Part shown: positions 10,548 through 20,686 of the stretch, one piece after another | How positions within the stretch are numbered: the first letter of the stretch is position 1 | Layout: each line of letters starts with the position of its first letter | Assembly (NCBI GenBank): GCA_015493685.1 | Contig: WGCS01000312.1 | Span: 1 to 43,445, forward strand | Length of the DNA stretch: 43,445 bases | Origin: Bacteroidales bacterium | Lineage (GTDB): Bacteria > Bacteroidota > Bacteroidia > Bacteroidales > UBA1556 | Direction of reading: 5' to 3' | The notes under the pieces: model-generated | What the model was told of the DNA's origin: nothing | The model's database searches: none | Seen by the model: only the letters and a program-made list of their open reading frames with translations | Translations under genes and position numbers: made by a program

Positions 10548-11489
10548 ATGGATATATCAATTTATACTATGGCAAAAAATAGAACCCTACTACTGATAAT
10601 ACCTATATTGGCATTAAGTTTATTCTCTTGCAATAATAATCAAAAGGCTAAAAAATCATCAGAACCAAAGGCTCAGGTAAAAACAACTTTAATCAAGCAG
10701 GCCTATTTACCGGATTATTACAGTGCTTTGGGAACAACAATATACCTAAACAAAAATATATTAACGGCTCCCATAAATGGGTATATAAGCAAAGTAAAAG
10801 TACAGCAGGGAGATAAAGTTGAGGATAAATCAATACTATTCGAGATACAAAGCCCCGAGGCATACGTGCTAAATAAGAATACAAACAAAGCAACTAACTA
10901 CGGTACTATTAAAGTTACCGCACCTACTTCAGGGCGCATCGTTGACCTTAAAATTGTTAACCCAACTATTTATGTAAATAAAGGGGACGTACTATGTACT
11001 TTGCTGGCATCTAAAAATCTAAACTTGAAAGTAAAAATACCTTTCAGCGATATTGCTTTTGTTAAAATTGGAGCAAGCTGCAAAGTAATACTTCCCGACA
11101 ATTCTATTTTAAGTGGAACCTTTTCTAAGATTATTCCTCAGCTAAACAAGCAATCTCAAACAGTCAAAGTATTGGCAACTATTAACACCAATAGATTTAT
11201 CCCTGAAAACATGAGAGTAAAAGTACTTGTGGACAAGGGAAACCATCAATTGCAACAAGTTCTCCCAATGACATGTCTGCAAACCGATGCACTGATGAAT
11301 AACTTTTGGGTAATGAAACTAATAAATGACAGTACAGCAATTAGAGTTCCTGTTGAAATTGGGAATCAAACACATACCCAAGTTGAAATAATTAAACCTG
11401 AATTTAACAAGAACGATCAAATAATAATGCAAGGGGCTTATGGCCTCGGAGATACTGCATTAGTTACTAATTTACAATTATTTAAATAA
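10548..11489 (+). CDS. efflux RND transporter periplasmic adaptor (MFP/HlyD-type), lipoprotein
   Basis: Lipobox LALSLFSC; lipoyl/barrel-sandwich halves (APINGYISKVKVQQGDKVEDKSILFEIQSPEA...VTAPTSGRIVDLKIVNPTIYVNKGDVLCTL); beta-barrel segment. Alternate start 10569. Confidence 0.88.
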   Translation: MDISIYTMAKNRTLLLIIPILALSLFSCNNNQKAKKSSEPKAQVKTTLIKQAYLPDYYSALGTTIYLNKNILTAPINGYISKVKVQQGDKVEDKSILFEIQSPEAYVLNKNTNKATNYGTIKVTAPTSGRIVDLKIVNPTIYVNKGDVLCTLLASKNLNLKVKIPFSDIAFVKIGASCKVILPDNSILSGTFSKIIPQLNKQSQTVKVLATINTNRFIPENMRVKVLVDKGNHQLQQVLPMTCLQTDALMNNFWVMKLINDSTAIRVPVEIGNQTHTQVEIIKPEFNKNDQIIMQGAYGLGDTALVTNLQLFK

Positions 11490-11496
11490 ATATCTC

Positions 11497-13671
11497 ATGA
11501 ATAAATTATTTTTAAGTTTTATCTTTTTGTGTAGTGTGGGAACTACTTTTGCACAAAACACCTTTACAGCAATACTAAAAGACGAAGCAAGTAAACAGCC
11601 GTTGGTTTATGCCAATGCAGTAGTAGAAGGAACCAAAATTGGCGGCAGCAGCAATACAGAGGGAAGAGTGGTAATCAAGAATATTCCCAACGGAAAACAT
11701 ACCATTATTTTTTCTTATGTAGGTTATCGAAAAAAGGAAAAGACTTATCGATTTCCATTGAAAGACAATCAAGTGATAACACTTTATCTTGAGAAAAATG
11801 AGCTCTTAAAACTTGTCACCGTAGTATCCACAAGAACAAATAACAGAATTGAAAACATTCCAACAAGAGTAGAAGTATTAGGCAATGAAGAAGTAGTAGA
11901 AGAAACCGGAATAAATCCGGGCAATATCTCTAAACTTCTGAGTGAAACATCGGGAATAAATGTACAACACACCTCAGCGGTATCGGGAAATGTAAACTTT
12001 AGCGTACAAGGCTTACCGGGCAAATATACCCAATTATTAAAGGATGGATTTCCTAGTTATGGTGGTTTTGCCTCAGGGTTAAGTTTACTTCAAATTCCTC
12101 CATTAGATTTAAAACAAGTAGAAATAATTAAAGGTTCTGCATCAACTTTATATGGTGCAGATGCCATTGCAGGTATTGTAAACCTTATTTCTAAGAAACC
12201 CGGTGACGAACCAGAATTTTCTTTTCTTATGAATCAGACGACGCATAATGGTCGAGATATAAGTTCCTTTTTCTCAGGAAAGTCCGGCAAATATGGTTTC
12301 ACTTTGTTAACGGGCTACAACACTCAAAAACCCAAGGACATTAGTAATAATGGATTTGCTGATATACCTAAATATAACAGAGCCGTTTTGAGCCCTACTT
12401 TCTTTGTAGATTTTGATAAAAATAATAAATTAAATATCGGCATAACAACTAGTTATGAAAATCGAATAGGCGGCAATATGAAAGCCTTAAAATACGAATC
12501 CGACACCTCACATTCTTTTTATGAAGAAAACAAAACTAATTATCTGTCAGGGAAAATAAATTACACCCATGATTTTACAAAAAATAAGCGATTTACTTTT
12601 AGATCTAATATTGCCAATTATAGCAGAACCATTAAAACGAATACATCCCTCTTTTCAGGAGAGCAGCTTTCCTTATTCTCAGAAGCTTCATACCTTCTTA
12701 AAAACAAAAAGCACAGCTGGGTTAGCGGTGTAAATTTCTACCTAACTCGTTTTGTGCAGCAAGCTCCATCTACTAAATTATTCTCAATAAATTATTCATA
12801 CAAAACCGTAGGTATTTTTACACAAGACAATTGGAAATTGTCAAAAAAATTATCACTAGAACCCGGCATCCGCTATGACTATAATCTATCTCAAGGAGGA
12901 TTTTTATTGCCGAGGTTGGCAATATTATACCGCTTCTCAAAAAAATTCTCCAGCCGTTTAAGTGGCGGTTTAGGTTATAAGTTACCTACTCCCTTTACCG
13001 ATGAATCAGAAAGAACAAGATATCAATACATCTCATTTAATTCCAATTTAGTAGCTGAAAAATCCATGGGGACAAATCTTGACTTCACCTTTAAAACTCC
13101 ACTATTTGATATGTTTTTTCTGAGTTTTAATCAGTCCTTCTTCATGGTGCAAATATCCAATCCTATTATTGCCAATCAAGATTCATTATTAAACATGAAG
13201 GTATATTTTGAAAATGCCCATGGCAATTTACTCAACAAAGGAATGACAAGTAATTTAAGATTGTCAATGGATGAGTTAGTACTTTATGTTGATTATACTT
13301 TTGTTGATGCACGCAAACAATATGACCAAAATAAGCCATTACAATTAACACCCAATAGTCGGCTGACAACAACATTGGCCTACGAAGACGAAGAAGAGGG
13401 CTGGAAAATGGCCTTAGAAGCATTTTATATTGGAAAACAACATTTAGAACTAAGCAAGCAAAGCCCTGACTATTGGCTGCTTGGCGCATCAATACAAAAA
13501 ACTATTGGGCATTTTACCCTTGCATTAAATGTTGAGAATATTTTAAATATACGTCAGACTAAGTATGGCAATATTGTACATGGAAATCGAAATAATCCTA
13601 TGTTCAGTGAATTGTATGCACCCCTCGATGGTATTGTCGGCAATATCGTATTAAAATTTGACTTGTATTAG
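11497..13671 (+). CDS. TonB-dependent receptor with carboxypeptidase-like regulatory domain
   Basis: N-terminal CarboxypepD_reg-like domain (FTAILKDEASKQPLVYANAVVEGTKIGGSSNTEGRVVIKNIPNGKHTIIFSYVGYRKKEKTYRF), plug domain (KGSASTLYGADAIAGIVNLISKKP), C-terminal barrel. Confidence 0.92.
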   Translation: MNKLFLSFIFLCSVGTTFAQNTFTAILKDEASKQPLVYANAVVEGTKIGGSSNTEGRVVIKNIPNGKHTIIFSYVGYRKKEKTYRFPLKDNQVITLYLEKNELLKLVTVVSTRTNNRIENIPTRVEVLGNEEVVEETGINPGNISKLLSETSGINVQHTSAVSGNVNFSVQGLPGKYTQLLKDGFPSYGGFASGLSLLQIPPLDLKQVEIIKGSASTLYGADAIAGIVNLISKKPGDEPEFSFLMNQTTHNGRDISSFFSGKSGKYGFTLLTGYNTQKPKDISNNGFADIPKYNRAVLSPTFFVDFDKNNKLNIGITTSYENRIGGNMKALKYESDTSHSFYEENKTNYLSGKINYTHDFTKNKRFTFRSNIANYSRTIKTNTSLFSGEQLSLFSEASYLLKNKKHSWVSGVNFYLTRFVQQAPSTKLFSINYSYKTVGIFTQDNWKLSKKLSLEPGIRYDYNLSQGGFLLPRLAILYRFSKKFSSRLSGGLGYKLPTPFTDESERTRYQYISFNSNLVAEKSMGTNLDFTFKTPLFDMFFLSFNQSFFMVQISNPIIANQDSLLNMKVYFENAHGNLLNKGMTSNLRLSMDELVLYVDYTFVDARKQYDQNKPLQLTPNSRLTTTLAYEDEEEGWKMALEAFYIGKQHLELSKQSPDYWLLGASIQKTIGHFTLALNVENILNIRQTKYGNIVHGNRNNPMFSELYAPLDGIVGNIVLKFDLY

Positions 13672-13709
13672 CACCCCTAATTAATCTAATAAATTTACAC
13701 AAGGGCATA

Positions 13710-16700
13710 ATGAAGAATTACTATAAGATACTTACTAAACCTATATTGGCAGCGGGCATAATAATCTTTATGGCCGGGATATTTTCATTTCTAAAAATGA
13801 AGACAAACCTATTTCCTGCCGTTCAGTTTCCTCGTATCTCAATTATTGTTAATGCGGGCCAATTGCCTATTGACCGTATGATGATAACGGTAACTCAGCC
13901 CATTGAGAGTGCGGCAAAAAAAGTAAAAGGAGTACATCTGGTAAAAAGTAATACTTCGCGAGGGAGTGCCACCATAGAGGTTTACTTTGATTGGGGATTA
14001 GATATTTACGCTTTAAAACCACAACTGGAAAGCAGGATTAATGAGATAAAGAACTTTTTACCTCCGGGTGTAACAATCTCAGCCGAAGTAATGAACCAAT
14101 CCTTATTCCCTGTTTATGGTTACACTTTAGAGAATCCCAAATTGACAAACGTGGATTTAAAAGATGTAGCCAATGTAATTGTAAGGCCGGCTTTTTCACA
14201 GGTAAATGGCATTTCTAATGTGGTAATTCGAGGAGGAAGAAACAAAGAGTTTGTTATTGCTCCCGATGCAGCAAAACTGATTTCTTTGGGCCTTCAGCCT
14301 CAAGATATTATTACCGCTTTCGACAATAGCAACTTTGTTGCCTCTGCAGGTCTATTACCCGATCATTATCGCATGTACCTAACATTAATTGACAGCCGTG
14401 TTGACGATATAAATCAACTTAATAATACGGTAATTAAAAATGTTGGAGGACGCATTATTAGGGTTAAAGATATTGCAATTATTAAACTTGAAGAGCAACA
14501 AGAATTTGTAAAAATTAATGCCAATGGGAATAATGCTGTCATCGTTGATTTGGTAAAGCAACCCGGTATCAACTTACTTGATTTTGCCAATAGCGTGGAA
14601 TTAAAGGCGCAAGAGATACGAAAAATACTACCGAAAGGCTTCACCTTAAAACCATATTACAACCAAAGTGCATTTGTAACAGCAAGCGTTGATGGCACGA
14701 TGAAGACCATCTACGAAGGATTATTTTTAGCTTTTCTTGTAATAATATTATTTCTACGATCGTGGCGCTCGAGTTTGGTTGTATTGCTAACGATTCCTGT
14801 TACCGTATCCTTTACTTTTCTGGTTCTTTATCTTGTTGGCATCACGATAAATATAATGTCATTGGGCGCTATAGCCGCCTCAGTAGGACTTATCATTGAC
14901 GATGCCATTGTTATTATCGAGCAGATTTATAAAAATCATGAAGACCATCCCAATAAAAATCGTTTTCAAATAGTGCAATTATCAATTGCCTTTTTACTGC
15001 CCGCAATGATAGCCTCTTCTTTAACAACCATTGTTATCCATTTCCCCTTTAGATTAATGAGTGGTTTAGCAGGAAGTTTTTTTCGTGTTTTATCAAATAC
15101 CATGGAGCTTACAATGGTAGTATCATTCTTGGTAACATGGCTGTTATTGCCTGTATTCCATATACTTATAGGGTATAAACCTCCTAAGAAGAAGAAAATT
15201 AGAAAAGAAACTACAGAGAGCCGATTACGCTGGTTAAGCTGGTTTTATAGCCGGCCTGCTTACTCTATTGTATTTGTGCTGTTACTTTTGCTCAGCAGCT
15301 ATTTTGCAGCGACAAAACTTCAAACCGGATTTTTGCCAAAGTTAGATGAAGGCTCCATTGTATTGGATTATTATTCACCCCCCGGAACTACCATTAACGA
15401 AACCGACCGCTTATGTAAACAAATGGAAACGGTAATCCTTGCCAATGCTAATGTACAAAGCTATTCCCGCCGGACGGGAATAAGAATGTCATTTAGAGCT
15501 CATCCGGCCAACGAGGGGGATTATTCCATTCAACTAAAATCATCGCGCAAAGAAACCACCGATGAAGTAATTGCTGATCTCAGACGCTCTATTTCGGCAA
15601 AAGTTCCTGTTCTAAAAATTGAGTTCGGCCAACGAATAGCAGACCTATTGGGTGATTTGGTTGGTAAAGCTCAGCCCATAGAAGTGAAAATATTTGGAAC
15701 TAATTACCACAAACTCCAAGAGATAGCTAATCAATGCCATAAAGCAATGGATAGCATCCCCGGTATTGTTGATATTGATGACGGGCTAGTACCGGAAGGG
15801 CCCGCCCTAATTATTTCACCTAAGAAAGATAAATTAGCCCTGTATAATTTATCACTCAACGATTTCAACACTCAACTTAAAGCTATAGTAGAAGGCCTTC
15901 CTTTGGGTAAATCAGCAAATATACCCAGCCCTTCTCCTGACCAGGCAGCGATGACTTCCGGTTTGCAAATTGGAGACATTCAAGAAGGACAGGTAATGAG
16001 AAGAGTGATAATGCGTTTCGTAGATTTCAAAGATAATGATTTAGAAACAGTAAAAAAGCAAAGTATTTTCTTACCCAATGGGAATACAAGGCCACTGTCC
16101 TTTTTCTGTGATATTAGTACTCAGTCAGGAGATGTTATTGAAAGCAGAGAGAATCTAAAGCCTGTAATTGTGCTTACGGCAAGGCTGGAAAATTTAGACT
16201 TAGGTTCTGCCATCAATAGCATTAAGAATACTTTTGCCAAAAAAATCCACTTACCATCAAGTTATTATATTGAATATGGAGGAGCCTATGCCGAGCAACA
16301 ACAATCGTTTAAAGAGCTAATGACAATTCTAGCATTAGCCACATTATTTGTTTTTCTGGTATTAATGTTTCTCTTCCGCCACTGGACCACTGCTATTCTT
16401 ATTTTATTTATCTCTCTTATGGGTATCACGGGAAGCCTATTATTATTATATCTTTTTAATATCCCACTCAATGTGAGTAGCTATACCGGATTGATAATGA
16501 TAGTAGGTATTATAGCCGAAAATGCTATTTTCACGGTATTCCAATATAACAAGAACTTACAAGTTTACAAAAAAGAGTATGCCATAAATAATGCTATTGC
16601 CCTTCGAATCCGCCCCAACCTAATGACCGCAATAAGTGCGATATTAGCATTAATTCCATTGGCCATAGGGATAGGTGTCGGTGCTCAAATGCAACAGGCT

Positions 16701-16793
16701 CTGGCAATTGCTGTAATTGGTGGTTTTATTGTTGGCTTACCTTTATTGCTAATTGTATTACCAAGTATTCTTCATCTTATAAAACGAGCCTAA
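13710..16793 (+). CDS. efflux RND transporter permease subunit (AcrB/CusA superfamily)
   Basis: 1027 aa, two RND halves; TM4 motif SVGLIIDDAIVIIEQIYKNHED; 'NLFPAVQFPRISIIVNAGQLPIDRMMITVTQPIESAAKKVKGV'; TM10 motif IMIVGIIAENAIF. Confidence 0.93.
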   Translation: MKNYYKILTKPILAAGIIIFMAGIFSFLKMKTNLFPAVQFPRISIIVNAGQLPIDRMMITVTQPIESAAKKVKGVHLVKSNTSRGSATIEVYFDWGLDIYALKPQLESRINEIKNFLPPGVTISAEVMNQSLFPVYGYTLENPKLTNVDLKDVANVIVRPAFSQVNGISNVVIRGGRNKEFVIAPDAAKLISLGLQPQDIITAFDNSNFVASAGLLPDHYRMYLTLIDSRVDDINQLNNTVIKNVGGRIIRVKDIAIIKLEEQQEFVKINANGNNAVIVDLVKQPGINLLDFANSVELKAQEIRKILPKGFTLKPYYNQSAFVTASVDGTMKTIYEGLFLAFLVIILFLRSWRSSLVVLLTIPVTVSFTFLVLYLVGITINIMSLGAIAASVGLIIDDAIVIIEQIYKNHEDHPNKNRFQIVQLSIAFLLPAMIASSLTTIVIHFPFRLMSGLAGSFFRVLSNTMELTMVVSFLVTWLLLPVFHILIGYKPPKKKKIRKETTESRLRWLSWFYSRPAYSIVFVLLLLLSSYFAATKLQTGFLPKLDEGSIVLDYYSPPGTTINETDRLCKQMETVILANANVQSYSRRTGIRMSFRAHPANEGDYSIQLKSSRKETTDEVIADLRRSISAKVPVLKIEFGQRIADLLGDLVGKAQPIEVKIFGTNYHKLQEIANQCHKAMDSIPGIVDIDDGLVPEGPALIISPKKDKLALYNLSLNDFNTQLKAIVEGLPLGKSANIPSPSPDQAAMTSGLQIGDIQEGQVMRRVIMRFVDFKDNDLETVKKQSIFLPNGNTRPLSFFCDISTQSGDVIESRENLKPVIVLTARLENLDLGSAINSIKNTFAKKIHLPSSYYIEYGGAYAEQQQSFKELMTILALATLFVFLVLMFLFRHWTTAILILFISLMGITGSLLLLYLFNIPLNVSSYTGLIMIVGIIAENAIFTVFQYNKNLQVYKKEYAINNAIALRIRPNLMTAISAILALIPLAIGIGVGAQMQQALAIAVIGGFIVGLPLLLIVLPSILHLIKRA

Positions 16794-16925
16794 CAAAGGT
16801 GATTTTTAACTCATTATAGAATCATTATCTTTATCATGCAAATATAAACAGATGAAAATCAATAGAAAACAGAACAACAAAGGAGTCTAAGCTAGTTTTT
16901 GGAGGCTTTCGATGCTTTGAGAAAA

Positions 16926-19553
16926 TTATTTCTTCAGCAACATTTTAATCTCATTGAGTTTCATCAAAGCCTCAACCGGTGTTAATATGTCAATTTCAAT
17001 ATTAAGAATATCTTCCTTAATTTGCTGCAAAAGAGGATCGTCGAGTTGGATAAAACTAAGTTGATAATTCGCTTCCTCTTCCTTTTTACGCGCCACTTCC
17101 TTAATTCCTTGTTTAAGCTCCTGATTACTATGCGATTTCTCCAGTTGTTTAAGTATTTCCTCCGAACGCTTTAAGACTTTTTTTGGCATTCCGGCCATCC
17201 TCGCCACATGAATACCAAAACTATGTTCTGAACCTCCGGGCACTAGTTTTCTAAGAAAGATAATTCTATTTCTAATTTCTTTAACATCGATATGATAATT
17301 TTTTATTCTGAAGAAACTATGCGCCATTTCGTTAAGTTCGTGATAATGTGTCGCAAACAGGACCTTAGCTCTATAAGACTTATGCTCATGCAAAAATTCA
17401 GAAATAGCCCATGCAATAGAAATCCCATCATAAGTACTTGTTCCTCTACCAATCTCATCGAGGAGAATAAGCGACCTATTGGAAACATTATTTAATATAC
17501 TCGCAGTCTCATTCATCTCCACCATAAAAGTAGATTCACCGGAAGAAATATTATCCGAAGCTCCAACCCTTGAAAACACTTTATCAACAAGACCTATTGC
17601 TGCTGAATCTGCGGGGACAAAGCCTCCCATTTGCGCCATCAATACTATCAATGCTGTTTGGCGCAGCAGAGCTGATTTACCGGACATATTAGGTCCTGTA
17701 AGCATAATCATTTGTTGCTTATCATTATCGAGGTACACATCATTAGCTACGTATATCTCATCATGGGGCAGATTACGTTCAATAACGGGATGGCGTCCAT
17801 TTTTTATATCAATGGCAAAGCCCTCATTTATTTCAGGGCGTATATACTTTGCTGCTCCGGCTATTGCGGCAAACGAACTCAACACATCCAACTTAGCGAT
17901 AAGTCCCGCATCCAACTGTATGGGCTGAATATATTCCAACAAACTAATTACCAACTCAGTATACAACTTAGTCTCCAGTGCCAATATTTTCTCTTGCGCA
18001 CCGAGTATTTTAGACTCCAATTCTTTAAGTTCCGGGGTAATATAACGCTCATAATTAGTTAGCGTCTGTTTTCTTATCCACTCATCAGGAACCTTATGTT
18101 GATGAATCTTAGTTACTTCCAGATAATAACCAAAAACATTATTAAAACCAATCTTAAGGCTTGATATTCCTGTATTTTCCACTTCGCGTTCCTTTATCTG
18201 CTCCAATATATCCTTACTGGCATAGGCAATATGGCGCAATTCATCAAGTTCATCACTAATACCCGCTTTTATTACACCACCCTTATTAACCATCACCGGC
18301 GCCTCCTCTTGAATACTCTTCTCTATCTTTTCGGCCATAGAATAGCACGGATTCAATTGCTCAGCAATGCGAAGCAAAGCCTCTTCCCCACTCTCTTTAA
18401 GCAATTCTTTAATTTGAGGAATAGTAGCCAATGCTCTATTAAGCTGTAACAGCTCGCGTGGGTTTACCTTAGCAATAGAAACCTTTGAGATAAGTCGCTC
18501 CAGATCTCCCACCGATTTTATCAAAGAAGACAGTTGCTCTTGAGACGACTTTTGATCATAAAAATACTGCACAATATCCAAGCGCTCTTCTATCTGATTT
18601 TTGTTCTTCAGTGGCAAAACCAACCAGCGCCGTATCAAACGCGCTCCCATGGGACATTGAGTTTGATCTATCACTTCCAACAATGTTGTTGCCTCATCAT
18701 TAGGTGATTGCAACAACTCCAAATTGCGAATGGTAAAGCGGTCAAGCCAAACATAATGATCTGCTTCAATGCGGCTTAAATTGGTAATATGCTTTATCTT
18801 ATCATGCTTAGTCTCCGATAAATAATGCAATATGGCACCGGCAGCAATTACTGCCAGCTCCAAATGAGCAACACCAAAACCTTTTAATGATTTTGTTCCG
18901 AAATGGTTATTCAATAAATCATAAGCGAAATCGGCTGTAAAAACCCAATCATCGAAAGTTGTTAGATAATGTTTCTCTCCAAAATGCGCTATAAATTTAT
19001 TTCTGTAATCGCGACTAATGACAAGTTCCGAAGGCACAAAACTCTGAATAAGTTTATCAATATATTCCAAATCCCCTTGGGCCACATAGAACTCACCCGT
19101 TGAAACATCCAAAAAAGCAATACCGGCCATCTTACCATCAACAAATAAACTTGCCAAGAAATTATTTTGACTATGATCCAATACTTTATCATTATAGGCA
19201 ATCCCCGGAGTTACCAATTCAGTAACTCCTCTTTTCACAATTTTCTTTGTCAATTTAGGGTCTTCCAGCTGATCACAAACGGCCACCTTCTCTCCTGCCC
19301 TTACCAATTTAGGCAAATAAGTATCCAAGCTATGATGCGGGAATCCTGCCAACTCAATATGCATAGCTTTGCCATTAGCTCTCTTGGTAAGTACTATACC
19401 TAAAATTTTAGAGGCTTTAATAGCATCTTCTCCAAAAGTCTCATAAAAATCACCCACACGGAATAACAATAAGGCAGTGGGATGTTTCGCCTTAATTGCA
19501 TTATATTGTTTCATCAATGGCGTTTCTGCCACCTTCTTATTCGTTTTTGCCAT
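16926..19553 (-). CDS. mutS: DNA mismatch repair protein MutS
   Basis: Mismatch-binding motif [16 protein letters not shown]; Walker [31 protein letters not shown]; Walker [23 protein letters not shown]. Confidence 0.98.
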   Translation of the reverse strand: MAKTNKKVAETPLMKQYNAIKAKHPTALLLFRVGDFYETFGEDAIKASKILGIVLTKRANGKAMHIELAGFPHHSLDTYLPKLVRAGEKVAVCDQLEDPKLTKKIVKRGVTELVTPGIAYNDKVLDHSQNNFLASLFVDGKMAGIAFLDVSTGEFYVAQGDLEYIDKLIQSFVPSELVISRDYRNKFIAHFGEKHYLTTFDDWVFTADFAYDLLNNHFGTKSLKGFGVAHLELAVIAAGAILHYLSETKHDKIKHITNLSRIEADHYVWLDRFTIRNLELLQSPNDEATTLLEVIDQTQCPMGARLIRRWLVLPLKNKNQIEERLDIVQYFYDQKSSQEQLSSLIKSVGDLERLISKVSIAKVNPRELLQLNRALATIPQIKELLKESGEEALLRIAEQLNPCYSMAEKIEKSIQEEAPVMVNKGGVIKAGISDELDELRHIAYASKDILEQIKEREVENTGISSLKIGFNNVFGYYLEVTKIHQHKVPDEWIRKQTLTNYERYITPELKELESKILGAQEKILALETKLYTELVISLLEYIQPIQLDAGLIAKLDVLSSFAAIAGAAKYIRPEINEGFAIDIKNGRHPVIERNLPHDEIYVANDVYLDNDKQQMIMLTGPNMSGKSALLRQTALIVLMAQMGGFVPADSAAIGLVDKVFSRVGASDNISSGESTFMVEMNETASILNNVSNRSLILLDEIGRGTSTYDGISIAWAISEFLHEHKSYRAKVLFATHYHELNEMAHSFFRIKNYHIDVKEIRNRIIFLRKLVPGGSEHSFGIHVARMAGMPKKVLKRSEEILKQLEKSHSNQELKQGIKEVARKKEEEANYQLSFIQLDDPLLQQIKEDILNIEIDILTPVEALMKLNEIKMLLKK

Positions 19554-19560
19554 AGGAAAC

Positions 19561-19568
19561 CAAAAATA
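19561..19568 (-). promoter_or_regulatory. possible -7 element (TATTTTTG) 7 nt upstream of mutS
   Basis: TAnnTTTG match on the minus strand. Confidence 0.35.
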
Positions 19569-19659
19569 TATATTTTGTCAGCAAGACGGATACTATTTTA
19601 TTTCTTTTTTTTAACAATCGCAGGCCCCATTCACCCATCGCCAAAGCTGATACTATCAC

Positions 19660-19977
19660 TTAAGCGCTCCAGAATGATTCTTCAAAATCCAACAGCCTGT
19701 CGCCCTCCACCCTATGCCCTTCCTGGCGCAATAGTTCTGCCATAAGATTAGGGTCGCCGAAAGCTTTCTTGCCACTTAGCATTCCTATTCTGTTGAGTAC
19801 TCTATGAGCCGGCACAGAGGGCTCAATGGAGCTGCTTTTATTCAATGCCCAACCAACCATTCTTGCTCCTGATGGTGAGCCAATAGCTCTTGCTACTGCT
19901 CCATAGGTTGTTACTCTGCCATAGGGAATATGCCTACAATATTCATAAACTTTCTGAAAGAAATCCAAATCCGACAT
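19660..19977 (-). CDS. MGMT-family / alkyltransferase-like protein lacking the catalytic Cys
   Basis: IPYGRVTTYGAVARAIGSPSGARMVGWALNKS...VPAHRVLNRIGMLSGKKAFG; the canonical PCHRV motif is PAHRV here. Confidence 0.9.
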   Translation of the reverse strand: MSDLDFFQKVYEYCRHIPYGRVTTYGAVARAIGSPSGARMVGWALNKSSSIEPSVPAHRVLNRIGMLSGKKAFGDPNLMAELLRQEGHRVEGDRLLDFEESFWSA

Positions 19978-19985
19978 TGGCTACT

Positions 19986-20672
19986 TTATTTTGAAAATGC
20001 ATTCGCATTAAGCTGAAATTGCATATAATTTATAGCATAACCTTGCTCCGAAAATAATTTTTCATAATAAGTTCGTATTTCTTTTACCTCTTCAAGTCCA
20101 TCATAATTATACAAATCTTTTACCGATAGAATGAGTTTATGATTATGCTCTTTAATAACATCAAGGGTATAATTAAAAAGGGGTTCATTATCTGTCTTGA
20201 AATTTATAATACCACCGGGTTTTAATATCTGAAAATACCGTTGTAGAAAAACGGGCGAGGTAAGCCTTTTGCTGATTTTAATTTTTTTAGGCTGAGGGTC
20301 AGGAAAAGTAATCCACAGCTCATCAATCTCACCTTGGGCAAAGAGTTGAGGCACCATTTGTACATAATTGCGTACAAAGGCTACATTGGTCATCTTCAAT
20401 TCGTTGGAAGTCTTACAACCGCGCCACATTCGAGCCCCTTTAATATCCATACCGATAAAATTTCTTTGGGGATATTTCTGTGCCAGCCCAACAGTATATT
20501 CTCCTTTACCACAACCAACTTCCAAAGTAATTGGGTTGTTATTCTTAAAAAATTCACTATTCCACTTCCCTTTTAAACTAAAATCTTCCTTTAAGTCTTC
20601 ATACTTAGGCTGAAACATATTGGGGAAGGTCAAGTTTTCTGCAAAATGACGCAATTTATTCTTCGAGGCCAT
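19986..20672 (-). CDS. trmB: tRNA (guanine-N7-)-methyltransferase
   Basis: LEVGCGKGEYTVGLAQKYPQRNFIGMDIKGARMWRGCK and DELWITFPDPQPKKIKISKRLTSPVFLQRYFQILKPGGIINFKTDNEPLF. Confidence 0.95.
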   Translation of the reverse strand: MASKNKLRHFAENLTFPNMFQPKYEDLKEDFSLKGKWNSEFFKNNNPITLEVGCGKGEYTVGLAQKYPQRNFIGMDIKGARMWRGCKTSNELKMTNVAFVRNYVQMVPQLFAQGEIDELWITFPDPQPKKIKISKRLTSPVFLQRYFQILKPGGIINFKTDNEPLFNYTLDVIKEHNHKLILSVKDLYNYDGLEEVKEIRTYYEKLFSEQGYAINYMQFQLNANAFSK

Positions 20673-20686
20673 AATTTTCTTCTCTT

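Noticed and set aside
7228-16793. Assignment of the efflux operon as a named copper/cobalt system (cus/czc)
   Set aside because: The family is clear, but substrate specificity cannot be read from the sequence alone, so no gene symbols were given.
17479-17928. 149-aa and neighbouring ORFs antisense to mutS
   Set aside because: Shadow ORFs opposite a strongly conserved gene.
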